Shown in pieces: positions 24,655 through 38,614 of a DNA stretch of 64,000 nucleotides. The stretch lies in the NCBI GenBank assembly GCA_025024175.1, contig QCXZ01000086.1, positions 24,890,245-24,954,244 of the forward strand. The letters are read 5' to 3'. The stretch comes from Rhyzopertha dominica (Eukaryota > Arthropoda > Insecta > Coleoptera > Bostrichidae). Below the pieces are notes generated by a model. The model worked only from the letters and a program-made list of their open reading frames with translations, did not search any database and was not told the DNA's origin. Both the position numbers and the translations under genes were made by a program. The stretch's first letter is position 1, and every line of letters begins with the position of its first letter.

Positions 24655-25752
24655 TTGGGTTAGCCTTGGATGTTTTACAGTTTTCGACAGAAAATAGATT
24701 TAGCTCAAAATCGGCGTACAGATCTATTTTGAGCTGCAGATTCCGAAAATGACACTTTCCTGGCGAACCGTTTTAGCTAGCGAACAACTGATACCATTCC
24801 GAAATTCAGGAGGTCCAAATTAGTAAGTATACTTGAATTCAGCTGAATCGGAGACGAAAAAATTTTATGGTCAAAAAAGAACAAAGGGGTTAGCCTTGGA
24901 TGTTTTGCGATTTTCGGCAGAAAATAGATTTAGCTCAAAATCGGCGTACAGATGTATTTTGAGCTGCAGATTCCGAAAATGCGCTTCCTAATGAACTAGG
25001 ACTGCGGGCGGCCTAATTTAGGACACTTTCCTGGCGAACCGTTTTAGCTAGCGAACAACTGACAGCCTTTCGAAATTCAGGAGGTCCAAATTAGTAAGTA
25101 TACTTGAATTCAGCTGAATCGGAGACGAAAAAANTTTATGGNCAAAAAAGAACAAAGGGGTTTGCCTTGGATGTTTTGCGATTTTCGACAGAAAATAGAT
25201 TTAGCTCAAAATCGGCGTACATATGTATTTTGAGCTGCAGATTCCAAAAATGCGATCTATAATGAGCTAGGACTGCGGGCGGCCTAATTTATGACACTTT
25301 CATGGCGAACCGTTTTAGCTAGCGAACAACTGAGGCCATTTCGAAATTCAGGAGGTCCAAATTAGTAAGTATACTTGTATTCAGCTGAATCGGAGACGAA
25401 AAAATTTTATGGTCAAAAAAGAACAAAGGGGTTAGCCTTGGATGTTTTGCGATTTTCGACAGAAAATAGATTTAGCTCAAAATTGGCGTACAGATGTATT
25501 TTGAGCTGCAGATTCCGAAAATCCGCTCCATAATGAGCTAGAACTGCGGGCTGCCTAATTTGGGACACTTTCATGGCGATCCGTTTTAGCTAGCGAAAAA
25601 CTGAGACCATTCCGCAATTCAGGAGGTCCAAATTAATAAGTATACTTGAATTTAGCTGAATCGGAGACGAAAAAATTTTATGGTCAAAAAAGAACAAAGG
25701 GGTTAGCCTTGGATGTTTTGCGATTTTCGACAGAAAATAGATTTAGCTCAAA
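24655..25752 (+). repeat. 271-bp tandem repeat array A (~4 units)
   Basis: The landmark TAGCCTTGGATGTTTT recurs at 24661, 24891, 25162 (one-base variant), 25433 and 25704. Spacings are 230, 271, 271 and 271 bp; the first unit lacks about 41 bp. Units carry GGACTGCGGGCGGCC, TCAGGAGGTCCAAATTAGTA and GAACAAAGGGGTTAGCC and are highly similar. The same family appears inverted in array B at 55653-57327. Confidence 0.9.
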
Positions 25753-28400
25753 AAAGGATCAGTGTAATAAAAGCCAGGTAGCCCCAGCCCGTATAGCAGT
25801 TCTAAGTTACATTATTGTTTCCATTACGATTTGCATTTCTATTCGCTCCAGTAACACACTCAAAATTTTTTTAATGCAAACTTCCATTTTTTAATGAAAA
25901 CTATAACTGGCTTTCCCATGGTCGAAAAGACCTGTTATTATTCCATTTTTAGTGATTTAATCAGATTTTATGTTTACACAAAAAAGTTATGGAACAGGAG
26001 AACACACCATATAGTATATATTCAACTGTAATATAACAAGATCTTGATAGATAGTCGACTATTTGCTGCTGTTGTCTTCGATTATTAATGCCAATTTGGT
26101 AGAGTTAAATTTTGGAGCACTGCAGTCGAGATAGACTATGTAAATAGTCGCTGATTTATCAAGATTGATTTGCATTTGTTAGGATTATTTCCTGAATCAA
26201 ATTTTAGAATACACCGTCGATCTTTTGATCAGAGACGTTACCGAATCGACTGGATCTTTTTGTCTCTGACATTTTAATTTAATTGACATAATAGTGTATT
26301 TGATTTGAGGTGCTTATTAATATAGTCGATTCTGATATTCGATATGTAATAGTCACTGTTATCGGCGTCTGATTTTAAGCTGTAACTACGAATGCGATTT
26401 GCGAAAATTTAAATTTGACAGATGAAGGAATTAATCTCAAACAATAATTTTAAATCTATTAAAAAGAATATGTCCCTATTTGTATAATTAAACCCGTAAA
26501 TGGGCGCATTTGGTTCCTTCGTTAATAGTCAAGGATGCCATGTAAATAATGAAAATTATTGTTTGGAAACATTATTTGCATCCATTTTAACGAAAAATAA
26601 GATTTTATTAAAACATATAAACATATAAAAACGTTGTGTTAATAGCTGATATATTGAAAATAAACCTAACAATATATATTTATTTAATAAGGAAAAATAT
26701 GTAGGTACCTATTTTTGACCATAGCGATGCGACATTAGCCCCTTTAAAAATTCTGGATGCAAAATAACAATATCTATCAAAAATATGTGCATTTTTTGTA
26801 TCTACATACCTTAGCGTGATATTGAGAACTGAGGGAATATTAGGTTATTTAAAAATTCGCTACAGCTTTAAAATAAAAGATATTATAGAAACGGCGATTG
26901 TACGGTTCAACTAAATGCCTTACTTATTTGTTGTTAGTTGAACCGTGCAATCGCCATTTTTATAATGTAATGTACACACCGCAACTCTCCAGTATTAGTA
27001 TAGTTATCGAGATACCCTGTAATTACAACGAATATTGGACACCCTGTACCATAAATGAATAAGCTAATTTAAGTATACACTTGTAAATATAAGCAAGTAT
27101 GAATGGGGGTTTTCAAAAAAGAATTTCGCTAAACCAAAATAAAATCAGATATGTAATAATTTGTATAATTATCGTACTCTGTAAAAACTTTGGATAATTC
27201 TAATTGATATCAGTTCCACACTGTCTCACCTTTGAGTATATTAGATATCAATTTTTAGTTATCTTCTATGCAATACTAGTAACATTTCATTTACAGGTTG
27301 ACTTTTTTAGTCGTTTTACATAGATTCTATCGTCATCATCTCAGTATGACCTTTAACCTCAAGTCCCCACAGTAACCGTTTTATTAGAAAATAGTAAGGA
27401 CATNTCAACAAACTCAGTCTGCCTGCTCTTTGAACGGCAGGATACAAATCGTGCCCAAACAAGAAATACTCCGTTATAGCACATCCACCCTGGCACACAG
27501 ATTTATTGCCCCAAACTAAATGAGCGCAATAAATGCAGGTAGTCTTGGTGGGTGGACCCTAATATCTGAGGGTTTGTCTAGACCACTATTAGAACTAAAT
27601 TCGATGAAAATAGCCGGTGGCGGTCCCTATCGGAATTTCAGTTTCGGCGCAACCTACCCTAGGCCCTTAATATATTTAATAAGAAGTGAAATAAATCGCA
27701 CTGTCACTATTATAGAGATTCTGAAATCCGAAAGAGTTCTAAAGGAATACTGTTATTACATTCTACCTCGTATATAAATTTATAGATGGGTACGTAGACT
27801 TGGGCTCGGCCAGACTCAGTGGAGAAGGATTATATTTCTTACACTAGTTTAGCGTGTTTTGTGGCATTGCAAAATTTGTACTCGGCGCTCTTTATTCTGA
27901 GCTTTTTATATTGATTGAATATTGTTGAAGAAAATAAAACCCCGAACTAATTTGTTCGTAATCACAAATGAGATTTTAAGGTTGGCGTTCAGGCGTATTT
28001 TTCAATTGGCAAATATAAAATAAGGGCTCTGTTCGTAATACGTGCAAACGTATTATGAGAGATATAGCCTAGTCGTAAAATTCAGTAACATGGAAAATTT
28101 ACGATGCTGCTTTTCATGCTTTACAGACCTTACCTAGGATATGGTCAAATTGAATGGGTCATAAACTCTAAGGGGTATAGTTTTGTTAATAAGGCTTGTC
28201 GAAGAGAAAAAGACGAGCAAGATTATATAAACTACCTTAATGGTATGGGTTACTCACATGAAAATGCCTGGTTACCTAATGTCCCAACCATAATAATGAG
28301 TACAGTACATTGCGAACTCGATCGAATAAGGCACTAAAAAGGTAAATGGATAAGCAGACAATGCCAGCACGTGTGTTCGCATTCCGAACTACCTTCACAC
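25753..28400. other. AT-rich DNA, no gene seen
   Basis: No coding signal was recognised. It contains the hairpin at 26881-26967. ORF 28104-28337 (77 codons) matches no family known to me. Confidence 0.5.
26881..26967. repeat. 87-nt inverted repeat / pre-miRNA-like hairpin
   Basis: Arms 26881-26913 and 26935-26967 are complementary over 33 bp with about five mismatches and enclose a 21-nt loop. Core arm: GGCGATTGTACGGTTCAACTA. Size and pairing fit either a pre-miRNA-type hairpin or the whole of a tiny foldback element. There is no tail or flanking duplication to decide. Confidence 0.6.
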
Positions 28401-28439
28401 AAGAGTAATCTGAAGAGCAACTCGGCTGGAAGTTAAACA

Positions 28440-28530
28440 GTTTCAGTTTCAAAGTGTACTTTATTATTCAACGTAATCTCCGCGAAACTCAACACAGTTG
28501 CTCCAATGCTTCTCGGGTTTACTGATTTCC
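28440..28530 (-). pseudogene. Transposase C-terminal scrap (mariner/Tc1 type)
   Basis: The minus strand reads ISKPEKHWSNCVEFRGDYVE then stop. This corresponds to the usual W..C....GDYVE end of insect mariner transposases. Only about 20 codons are recognisable. Confidence 0.45.
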
Positions 28531-28836
28531 TTCAGGAAGTGAGTTCAATCGACGTCAGCGGGGTGGCCCTGTGTCCCAGTCGGACGCGTTTTTTACTGTT
28601 TTGCTGAGTTACAAAAAAGTGACGCACCCCGATTTTGTCATAACTTGTAAATACGAATCGTTTTTAGGGCATGTCTGTTGGCATTTGATAGCCCTTTTAG
28701 TCTCAAACACATCGAAAATCACTGTCATTTTTAATTACTGTCCACTATTAGCGGTGATTATTGCGTCTGGTTATTGGAATTTGTTGTGTTTTGAGGGTGG
28801 TTGTTTAGTTTTTACTTACCTTCTTCTGTAAGAAAA

Positions 28837-28960
28837 TGCAAATAACTAGAGAAGTTGTGAGAGTAGTGGCTTTAGTTGAAGATGGGCGAGATGTGCGATA
28901 TGCTACCCGTTTTATCGAAAACTAGAGACAAGCTTTTCAAAGATACCACTCAAATATATA
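28837..28960 (+). pseudogene. Transposase N-terminal scrap (Tc1-like)
   Basis: From ATG 28837 the + strand reads REVVRVVALVEDGRDVRYAT, resembling the helix-turn-helix start of Tc1-like transposases (VALIEDGRS.R..A). It is broken by stops within 30 codons. Confidence 0.4.
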
Positions 28961-31900
28961 CCTGACTACGTCCACCGAACAGCTGTAGAATTGCTTTCTG
29001 AAACAGTTAGAGGAACACTAGTGTTTCTAAGCACTAAAAATTACCTTTAAGTACACTTCTAGTATACTTACGATGCCAAACTGTGCAACATAGCCAATTT
29101 AAACAACGCCAAACTTGACACCTGGACGAAAGCAATCAAAAACGAGATGTGCCCCCTAGAAAGTTGACTTGTTTCAGGATTTTTCCAAGAACATAACAAT
29201 TAACGGTAAGTAACAATCACGGTATACACATGTATGTGAAAATCTAAAAAGGAAGTAGGTAGCCGGAGAATGAAAGCAATACCTGGTTTGGCAGGCTTAG
29301 GTTAATGGAAACTTGTAGCTTGTAGTCTGTTCAATTGGTGGTTTCAAAGTATTTAAATAAATAAGATAGTAAAGTGCTTCCTCACGGGCCTGAATATTTA
29401 AATATTTGTGATGCACGTAATGCCTCTTCCAGTAAATGTCAAAATCATGTTACGCTTGTGACGGATGTTCCAAAATGTACCGCTTCCATTTTTATCACTC
29501 CGGCGTTGGAGATGATTTATTTAGCACACTTGCTTGGAATATTGGCCTGATGACGTCACGTGAGTGGGCTTGGATGTGTTGAAAAGGGATTGACAAGTTA
29601 GCCCATGGAAAGAAGGTAATTAATTAACCCTTGTTGAGCAGCGGCCGGTCTGGTGATGTTCTTCTATTCATAGACAAAACTGTGCTAGAAAGCGATCGCT
29701 TTTTTCGTTTGTATTTTCCGGGGTTTAACCGACAAGGAGCTTGGCCCCGTTCAAATAAGTTCTGAACACGTGCGGGCGAGCTAAGGTTTAACGATGCCTA
29801 AAAAGTTGGAAAATTCGAAAGTTTCCGGAAGTTCTCTGATAGTTTATAAGACCCCCTCGTTTCGGTGTATCGGCAAGAAACGGTAATTGCCAAATAAATA
29901 GGTCATTATATCGCAGTTCTATGCTACACTTGTCTCGTAAAAGTTCAAACTCACGCGTATAAATATAATTTAGCCAATTTAAGTGCTTCGGCTACGCACT
30001 GTGCGAAATCCGCTGCGTAGCAATTAAATTAACAGTCCCAAAATTTAGCAGGGAGCAACTAAGTTATCATTAGCAGAACCTGTACGAGGAATAAGCTCAA
30101 ATATCAGCCGTCTGCTCCGCAGGACTGTGCGCCAGAACTTTCTCGGGATTTGTCTTTTGATTTCGCTAAGGAGACTACCTTTGGGCCACGAAATCGTGGT
30201 CTGATCATCATCTTGTTTTGTAGGGGACTACAGTCTTCCTAATATATATAAATGATTGTTGGTTGTTATCGCAATATACCAATTTTTCTGTTTAATAATG
30301 TTGTAAAGGCATCGGTTGTGTATTAGAATTAGTTTGTGATAATAGTAAATTTGTGTTAGTAAGAGAATTGGAACCTGTTCATGCTTATTGTCTTTCATTC
30401 AATTGTATCCATATCCTATAGTGAATGAACATATTTAAGTCATAGCCTTTTGTCAGATAAATAAAATAATTAAGAAAAAACCATCTAGATTAGACGTAGG
30501 TTTCAAAAGTACTAGAAATTCGGGTAGAACAAACATTGAAGCTTGCAAAATAAAATATATTCGCGGTATTTTGAACTCGTTAACTGAAGAAGGATGGCAG
30601 GGGTTTACCTGCCTGCTGCAGGCCAGTTTCTCTGATCTTTCTCCTATAATTTTTAATAAATAAATAATAAAATCAAAAAATAAACTTGTCTGCAGGATGA
30701 CTTCGACTGCAATCCAAAGAAACGCCATATTCTCATAATGATGTTACGGGATTAGATCTGTAAAGAATCGCCAAACAAAGGGAATGATAAACGAAGATTA
30801 TTTGTATAAACATAATGGAAAGTAGTCTGGCGACGCACTTTCGGGCGTCCTCTTTTTCCTACAATTTGTTTTTTCATCCGACAGAACTCATTAATAATTG
30901 TTCTTTGTTTCGCGGCTGTGACCACATTTGCATTTATATAGACTCATTCCTACAACTTTGTTTAAAGCAATTTTATCTGCAGATTACTGTTCTAACACTA
31001 ACGGTCATACAGTGATAGATATGATTTGATAATAACTTCTGATATATATGTATATTTGACCTTGTCATAAACAGTAGTCGAACAAATATATCGAAAACAA
31101 CAGATACATGTCGAGTTGAGTTGGGATTTCCAAGTATAATTTGGGAACGTAATTATATTGTTTGATAGTATATCGAATTCGAGACAGCGCACACACAGAT
31201 GTTTATAAAGAGGATAAGAGTATGATTGCCTGTTATCGACTTTTTTTTGTAAGTGTGCAGGCATTCTAATTAGCAGTTTATTTGTTTTAAGAGCTCGTTA
31301 TAAATGGAAAAAGCAAAAACCTTATTGCAAGTTATCTTTGTTGAAGATACATAATTGGTTATTTTTCTTTGAAAGTTTGAATTTAATAAAATGGTTCACC
31401 TTACTGAAAACGAAATGTATAAAAAATATTGTCCTCGTATGGTTTTCAAATAAAGATACAATTAAGATGAACTATTTCGTATAGGTCAACAAATCGTTCC
31501 CATAAGTTTATAGAACGGTAATACTGAAATTATAAAATTGTTCTTAGTGCATCCTTATTCAGTAGTGAGTACCTAGTAAATCAAAGCCACTTAAGAAGAC
31601 TATATTACATACTCAACTGAAGTGAACTCAAATCTAGATTCCTAGATTGTAGAATTTTAGTAACGACTGTNTACTAAATTCTGATGAGAATAGGAATCAG
31701 ATACGTAATATTGGTTTTATTGAATCATAGGATATGTACAACTGATGGATATTCAAAGCAGAAAACTTTAGCAGTTTAAAAGACAAGAACAACTCGGTCA
31801 AAATTTTGCTATAGCCCGTTCCGAAAGTTAAAGCGAATGTTTTAAATTCTGTAGTATATGAAATACGACAAAAAGAACAATATTATGTAAGAGGTGAAAC

Positions 31901-32940
31901 TCAAGGGCAAAGGGATACAAACGAAATTGATTTTTGTCCCCTACGATACATATTTTGGTGGGGCAGTTGAAACAGCTTTCTATTTCGTAATTATCTTGTT
32001 GCATAGAGCGCATGGATTTCTTTTAACGACACCCACATATAATTAAGGGAATTGAGCATATGCTGCGATCGAGCGCGAAGTAAAACGTGCTTTACAATTA
32101 TGAGACCAGTTTTCTCACCAACAAAATACGTTCCTTTAATTATAATTCCAGACAATACTGGCAGACCCCACAAAGTACAGGAAATGCTTTGTACTTCTTC
32201 ATCTAATGAGTAATGAAGTCTGCTGAATACCTATTCTAAAAATAACTATACAAAGCGAAATTAAAAATTTCCAGAGGATAATATGATATAAGAAAACAGT
32301 TCTTGATAATTATCTCACCGTAACACATGCTAAAGCATAGTGCATAGTGCCTCCTTAAGTCATTTTTACAGCAGTTTTTCAATGTTTTTATAATGTTCCT
32401 TCCGTTCACTGTCAGATACACTTCGTGTGAAGTGCTCGTGCGCTAAATACAGTTACAGTTGTGGAAACGTTTTAGCAACTCTGGCGGAAAATAGGCTCAT
32501 TGTAAATAACCGGCAAACCGCCTTTTTAGATAATGAAAAAATTAATTACCTTCTGCGTACAAGCTGTTTACAAATTCGCCCACTCCAACCTTGCTCTAAT
32601 TTATTTAAACTTGACAATGGCACTCATCGTTGAACATGGTAACCGTAGCTTAATAACAATAATAAACGCAAATTAACGGACTGCCGCCAAATCCAATTGT
32701 AATTATTTCGGATTTACCGCATAACTTTAATTAACTACGTGTGTATGATTAAACTGACGAAAACAGTTTATTGAATTTGTGTAAATGAAGGTCTTCGGAA
32801 AATCGATAGAGAAGTAAAGCAATTGTTTCGCTTCTTCAAGAATGAAAAAGCTTAGTATAAAGTCCACCAAGTCAAGGATGAAATGGAGCTTGCTTGTGGA
32901 TATAGTATTGTATTGGAAAGGATTGCTCAAAGATGAGCAT
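28961..32940. other. AT-rich DNA, no gene seen
   Basis: Scattered short ORFs, none with recognisable motifs. A GC-richer patch lies at about 29480-30200. Nothing else can be supported. Confidence 0.5.
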
Positions 32941-32949
32941 CAAAATAGA

Positions 32950-33180
32950 AGAATAACCAAGAAGATATATTCCTCATTGCCTCTACGGTCTTTCAAAGGT
33001 TCACAAGGATGGCGTTTCCTTACAACCAATCGTCAGAGGAATTGTACTACCAACGTAACAAAACATCTCACAAAACTACTGCAGCCGCATATAGGAAACA
33101 CACCCCCACATCAAGGACTCAAATGATTTCGTAAATAAACTGACAGTTCAGCAAATTAGACTAAACGACAGGTTGGTCAG
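32950..33180 (+). pseudogene. Penelope-like reverse transcriptase fragment
   Basis: The + strand reads CLYGLSKVHKDGVSLQPIVR, then in shifted frames TKHLTKLLQPHIGNT and IKDSNDFVNKLT. These match the conserved core of Penelope-like RTs (YGLPK.HK.G.PLRPIV followed by the H.IK.S..F motif). At least two frameshifts; only about 75 codons are preserved. Confidence 0.65.
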
Positions 33181-35200
33181 TGTCAGTATTTTGTACAAAA
33201 AGTTTATAGGAATGGCTGATCTCCGTCTTTATCAGATTGCGAAGTCTTGTAAATTTCGCTAAAGCTTGGAGGTCATCATAATCTTTGTATACTTTCCAAT
33301 ATTTTACTATTAGTTGATTGTCTTTTATAGTCGATAAGTTAAACAACGGCGGAAATAGAAGTAAGACACCTCATCACTCAAATTTAGTTAATGGATTTGT
33401 TTAGAGCAACGGAAATATATATTATTACTAGAGATCGGTGAGAGTGCTACGACATCCTCCCGTACATTACAAGGGAATAATGTGGGAATTACTGGAAGGC
33501 TTAGAATTACGTAGGGAACATTCTAAGTAGCAGTTTAGCGGTTAAGAGTAGGCCGCTGCAAATCCTTGTCTTCCAATTTAGCCTGCACGCACCAGAGTAT
33601 AAACTTCCGTAGGAATAGTGCAAACACACACTTATCTCCCGACGCCATTAAAAGGGCTCCGCGGCAGGCGAACAGGAGGACAGAATAAGGCCGCTAAGTA
33701 AAACTAAAGTTTGCAGTGATAAAGCTTTATCTCTAGCACATCCACGACACGAAAAATGATAGTCCCGCGCGTTAACTTCCGCTGAGAGTCAGTTTCTTTC
33801 TTGGCTCCCGGAAATATGTAGCCTCGCAGATGTCTTTAAGTACTCACATAAGGACGGGCGACATATAATGTTTAATAGAAATAAATCCCCACCTCGTATG
33901 TACCCGAAAGCAAACAAGAGAATGGAAGAAAGCAAAGTGCTGTAAACACTCAAACATGAATATTTCATATTAAATGGCATCGGGTAAACTGACTGAGGGC
34001 TTTCAGCCTAAGGACATGCCGAATTTTAATAAAACTTGACGGCGTGGGAAATCCTTCACAACGCCGACAACAACTTCCGCCTCTAAGAGTCGCATATGAC
34101 TTTGGCGGGGCCGCGGAGTAGCAGACGGAGACGGGTAGCTCGAAATTGATCACAGATAACAGAGAGCTCGATACTTTCGAGATATTGAAAAAAATGTGAG
34201 CCGCCGTCCTATATACCATTCGCTTCCTCGCAAAAATAATCAGGCTACCGGCACATTCAGTTGCAGACAGTTTTTTGACAGGAGAATGCATTATTTATTT
34301 GGGGGTGCAATTTAAATGCCAGTGGAAATGACGTAAAATATGATAAAAAGAAAGGAAAACATCTCGCGACACAATACAGTGCTCTGCTAAAGTGCTCGAG
34401 TCACGTGGTAGATAAATTGTGGGTAATGAGAGGTGATAAACTTGTGAATCCAAAATGGGAATTTATAACTTAGCAGATCAAAACTTCAACTTTCATTTTC
34501 ATTGTAAAATGTAGAAAATGCCAACTGCGCGAATAATTTTTGACCGACATTGTATTTTACCTTTAAATAAAATATTTTATTTCCAAGAGTCTTTTGTATA
34601 TCAATTTGAAGTCTTTGTTGTGTTAAACAAAAAGTAGCATGAGTTGGCTTTTTAAGCGTTCTGAATGGGGTATTGATGATACCCAAAATGATCACAACAA
34701 TCTATAATATGATCTATATTTTAATACCATGGAAAAGGTATCATCGTATTCAATTGCATTAAAATCCAAAGCGAAAACATCAGGAACATCTTTTGAAAGT
34801 GTTCGGGTTCATTAGTCTAATTATTGGATGGAAGACATTCATTTGTTATTTATGCCATTAGGACGATATGAGGACAACTCGCAGTATTTCCCACCTTGAT
34901 TGGTGTTTTAATAATTTATTGAAGCTTACACAAATCTTTACTGAAGGTCTTAACACGTTTGGAATAAGCAGTTTTCTATTTGTCTTGTCCAGTCCTTAAA
35001 TGTTCGTCTTTCATGACGAGAACATTATTATATAAAGGGACCACTGTTTATTTTAGAAAAACGACATGGTATGTACGCAAAGTTTAAGATAAATTAGTAG
35101 CTCAGCTCAAAAATGCTCTTCTAATAATGGGTGAATAAATGCAAAGGTTGGTAATAACCCGTGGCCTAATTATACTGAATACTTTTTTATCAGCACAAAG
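33181..35200. other. No gene seen; GC-richer island
   Basis: About 33530-34290 is GC-richer than the flanks and contains short minus-strand ORFs (33789-33980, 33965-34291) with no recognised domain. The rest is AT-rich. Confidence 0.4.
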
Positions 35201-35900
35201 ATAGACATAAATATACTAGGCAGGAAAGGAACAGGAATGAAAGATCTCTCATAGATTGTATAATAACAACAAAGGAATATAAAAAATCAGGACGTTAAAG
35301 TTAACAGAGGAGCGGATATATAATCCGACCACTATATGGTTATTGTAAAATTAAGTATAAAGGAGAAGAGTATGAGATATATAATATATATGAAGAAGAA
35401 ATATCAACAGCTGATTGCTGTAAAAATAGCAGGAAATAGTGATAAACTAGAAACACAGTGGACAGTTTTCAAAGATGTAATTTACAAAGGAAGCGTGTGA
35501 GACACATATAAAAGTGGGTGCTAAAGCAAGAACTGGATGATGGGCAGGAGAAGTAAAAGAAAAAATGAAAGCAAAAAAGAAAGCATGGAAGAAATATCAA
35601 GAATGTAATACTGTAGAAGCATATGAAGAGTACAAAGGGGCTAGAAAAATACCTAAGGTAGTAGTCAGAGATGCAAAAGGACATGAATGGAAGGTATTTG
35701 GGCAGAAGTTAGAAGAAAATAGGCAGCTAAATCAAAAACTGCTGACGCCATCAAGAAGATAAAAAAGGGAGAACATTACCACTTGGGCACATCAAAGATA
35801 AAGCGGGGAACATTCAGACAGATCCATTAAAAATAGTTCAAGTTTGGAAGGAATACTTTACGGAACTTTTGAAAGCAGTGCAGAAGCACAAGATAAAGGT
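35200..35900 (+). pseudogene. LINE (non-LTR retrotransposon) fragment
   Basis: Broken + frames give RNERSLIDCIITTKEYK, then KKAWKKYQECNTVEAYEEYK, then GHIKDKAGNIQTDP and VWKEYFTELL. That order, end of the endonuclease, basic linker, then the start of the RT region (W.EYF..LL), is typical of LINE ORF2 proteins. No intact catalytic motif remains and neither terminus was found. Confidence 0.6.
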
Positions 35901-37026
35901 ATATCAATATCTCATGTTGCTGTTGTCTCATAGCAACTTGACCAACATTGTACCACAACTTTTTGGAGAAGGAAACGATTCTTTGATATGTTAGTTACGT
36001 ACTTCATAGTACTTTAAATGAAATCTGGGTGGTCACATTTGTTTAAAAAAAAATACCGCCAGATTCCAGCCTAAAGTGATCACCCCGTATACAGAACCCT
36101 ACCTCTATCAGTACATTTTTCTGAAATAAGCGCATATGAGCTTAATCTCCTTGTTCCTGCCGCAGATTAGTTCTATTCCAGTTAATGTTAGTTCCTACGG
36201 ACCATTTTGTGCAGGAAGATAAGGCATAAACTTTCGCAAAGAAGTGATGAGCACATTTACCATTCGCGGGCTACAAATGCGCGCTAAATGTGCCGTAACT
36301 TTTTGCATCATTCGTACGTCACGGCATAGGCATCTGAATCACAATACACCCCAGCATGTGGAATTGAATTGAAACTATCCGCAGGAAAAAAGATTATAAA
36401 TCAAGGTACGATATGATTTATGCGGGCATTTAAAGCAAAGATCGGGGACTCTAACTGGGATATCATCCCCTAGGAGGGAAAGATTATTGGTTCCGTGTGA
36501 AATGATGAGCGATCATTTATTTGATTTGTTGCCATGAAAAACATATCACTTTCCCGGGACGTAATTCGGAATTCCAGCAGTTCTCACTTTATATCTCGCC
36601 CTAATGAGATTCAATGTACAAAAGCTGATATTCGTTCCTATTATTGCCCCGGGACCCAAGCCGTCGTCACTTTACATTTCAATATAGGGGAAGCGCAAAA
36701 ACGGGATGCCGTATATGGCAGTCTGGACCATTTTTGACGCAATATACCTACTTGCGGCGAGGCGTATTTATGTAAATGCTGCCAGGAGAGCGCGGACAGG
36801 ACAAGCGCGCTTTCTAAATACAAGATAAATCGGATTTGATGTTTTTGCCTCTCTCATAAAAGACTAGACGTTTGTCTTTATCTTTTGCATCTCATATCTC
36901 ATCGAATGGATTTTTTGCCTTGCTCGATCGTTCACTGGTATCAGCACAGAGTAAGCAGCGACGACAGTAAATAACATAAAACAGACACGTTATTTGGGTA
37001 TTGCAAACCTTTTGATTTACTAGTTA
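35901..37026. other. No gene seen
   Basis: GC-richer patch at about 36120-36830 without long ORFs. No RNA gene was recognised. Confidence 0.4.
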
Positions 37027-37509
37027 TACAGGGTGATTTTTTGAAAACTTCACACATTAAATAACTTTAAATAGAGGAAAAATTTAAAATTTTGCAAAAA
37101 CAGGTAAACTTTTGTTTGCAGGGGGACAACTTTTGAGATAAGTTTTGAATGGATAGCGCTTACCCTCTGAGCAGGGTAGATAACCCTTTAAAAATTTTAA
37201 ATGAAACTATCCATCTTGTGATACATCATTTGAAAGCTTATTTCACAAAGAGTCTGGCAATGTAATTAGTTTTACCACGTTTAACTTATTGACGGGGTAA
37301 TAGATTAATAGTGCCTACGAAACAGGTTGCTTATTAAATTGAATATTTTGGACTCTTTTCAACAAATACTGAAAATTTTCTTTTAACATTATTATTAACA
37401 TTAAAGTATTTATCATGTAATTTTTTAGAAAGTCGATGTGCACGAAAAAGAAAAATTATTTATTTGTAACTCCAAAAACAGTGTGAACAAAACCATATAT
37501 ATTCAAACC

Positions 37510-38139
37510 TTACAATAGATTCTCAAAATGTGCACCACCTCTTTCCATACAATAATACAGACGGTTCTCGAACTCCTGCTGCACTTTTCGGAAAGTTTCA
37601 GGTGGAATCCTCCTGCACTCGTTAATAATTCTTTCTCGCAGATCGTCCAGGCTAGTAGGTTGTGTTTTGTAAACCACAGATTTTAAATGACCCCCTAGAA
37701 AGAAATCTAAAGCAGTCAAATCGGGTGATCGTGGCGGGCATTCAATTGTTCCACGCCTACCAATCCAGTGAAGAGGAAATCTATGATTTAACCAATTTCG
37801 CACATTAATGGCGTAATGCGGTGGGGCTCCATCATGTTGGTAAAACAATTCGTATTCATCCAACATTGGATTTCCTTCAGGGTCACGTTGGTTTTCTAAT
37901 TGCTCTGTGATTAAAGGATCAATAACGTTATCAAGTAATTCTAAATACATTCCCCCATTTAGCGTCCCATCAATGAAAATTGGACCTACAATTGCGTTGC
38001 CAAGTATTCCAGCCCAGACGTTCAGCTTCTGAGGAACTTGTGTATGACCTTCTCGAAAAATATAAGGATTTTCGTCACTCCAGTACCTGACGTTATGTTT
38101 ATTTACAGAGCCGTTCAAAAAAAAATGTGCGTTCATCAC
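37510..38139 (-). pseudogene. Transposase, catalytic C-terminal part
   Basis: 209 codons. Contains KHNVRYWSDENPYIFREGH, QHDGAPPHYAINVRNWLNHR, WIGRRGTIECPPRSPDL and ALDFFLGGHLKS, that is, catalytic Asp 2 and Asp 3 of a mariner DDD transposase. The Trp of the usual FFLWG is Gly. It needs the upstream ORF through a frameshift to be complete, so it is scored as broken. Confidence 0.85.
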
Positions 38140-38614
38140 TGAAGCAGATATTTTTTATTAGATTTGGATTTACTATAATCTTTTCTGTCATAATTTCGCA
38201 AAATTGCAGTCTTCTATCGAAGTCATCTTCGCCGAGTTCCTGGAGAGATTTCATCTTATAGGGATGGAATTCGTGCAGTTTTGTAACTTTCCTTGCAGAT
38301 GAATAAGAAAGTCCAGTGGCTGTAGAAATGTTACTCAAAGAGCTAGTTGGATCCATTGCAAAATGACCAAGTACTTCAAGGTGGGCCATTTCATCAACGA
38401 CTCTATTCCCTGCCCTTTTTTTGTTTACTACAGATCCAGTGTCTTGAAATTTCTGCACGAGATCGAGAATGTACCTAGCGTCAACATTTTTATCGGGGTG
38501 CCGTTCGTTAAACACCCTTGCTGACGCACGAGCACAGCTATGCTCAGCACCGTAAATAAAAATTATTTCTACCCTTTCGGCAGTTGAATAAACCATTATC
38601 ACTTGGACTCTCAC
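38099..38614 (-). pseudogene. Transposase, N-terminal DNA-binding part
   Basis: 171 codons from ATG 38614. Begins YSTAERVEIIFIYGAEHSCA and contains FNERHPDKNV, FAMDPTSS and FHPYKMKSLQELGEDDFDRR, ending at the first catalytic Asp (CFSDERTFF) where the frame runs off at a poly-A tract. Paired helix-turn-helix DNA-binding domains are expected here for mariners. Confidence 0.8.

Noticed and set aside
25646..25894. 82-codon + ORF
   Set aside because: It begins in satellite array A and runs into unrelated flank.
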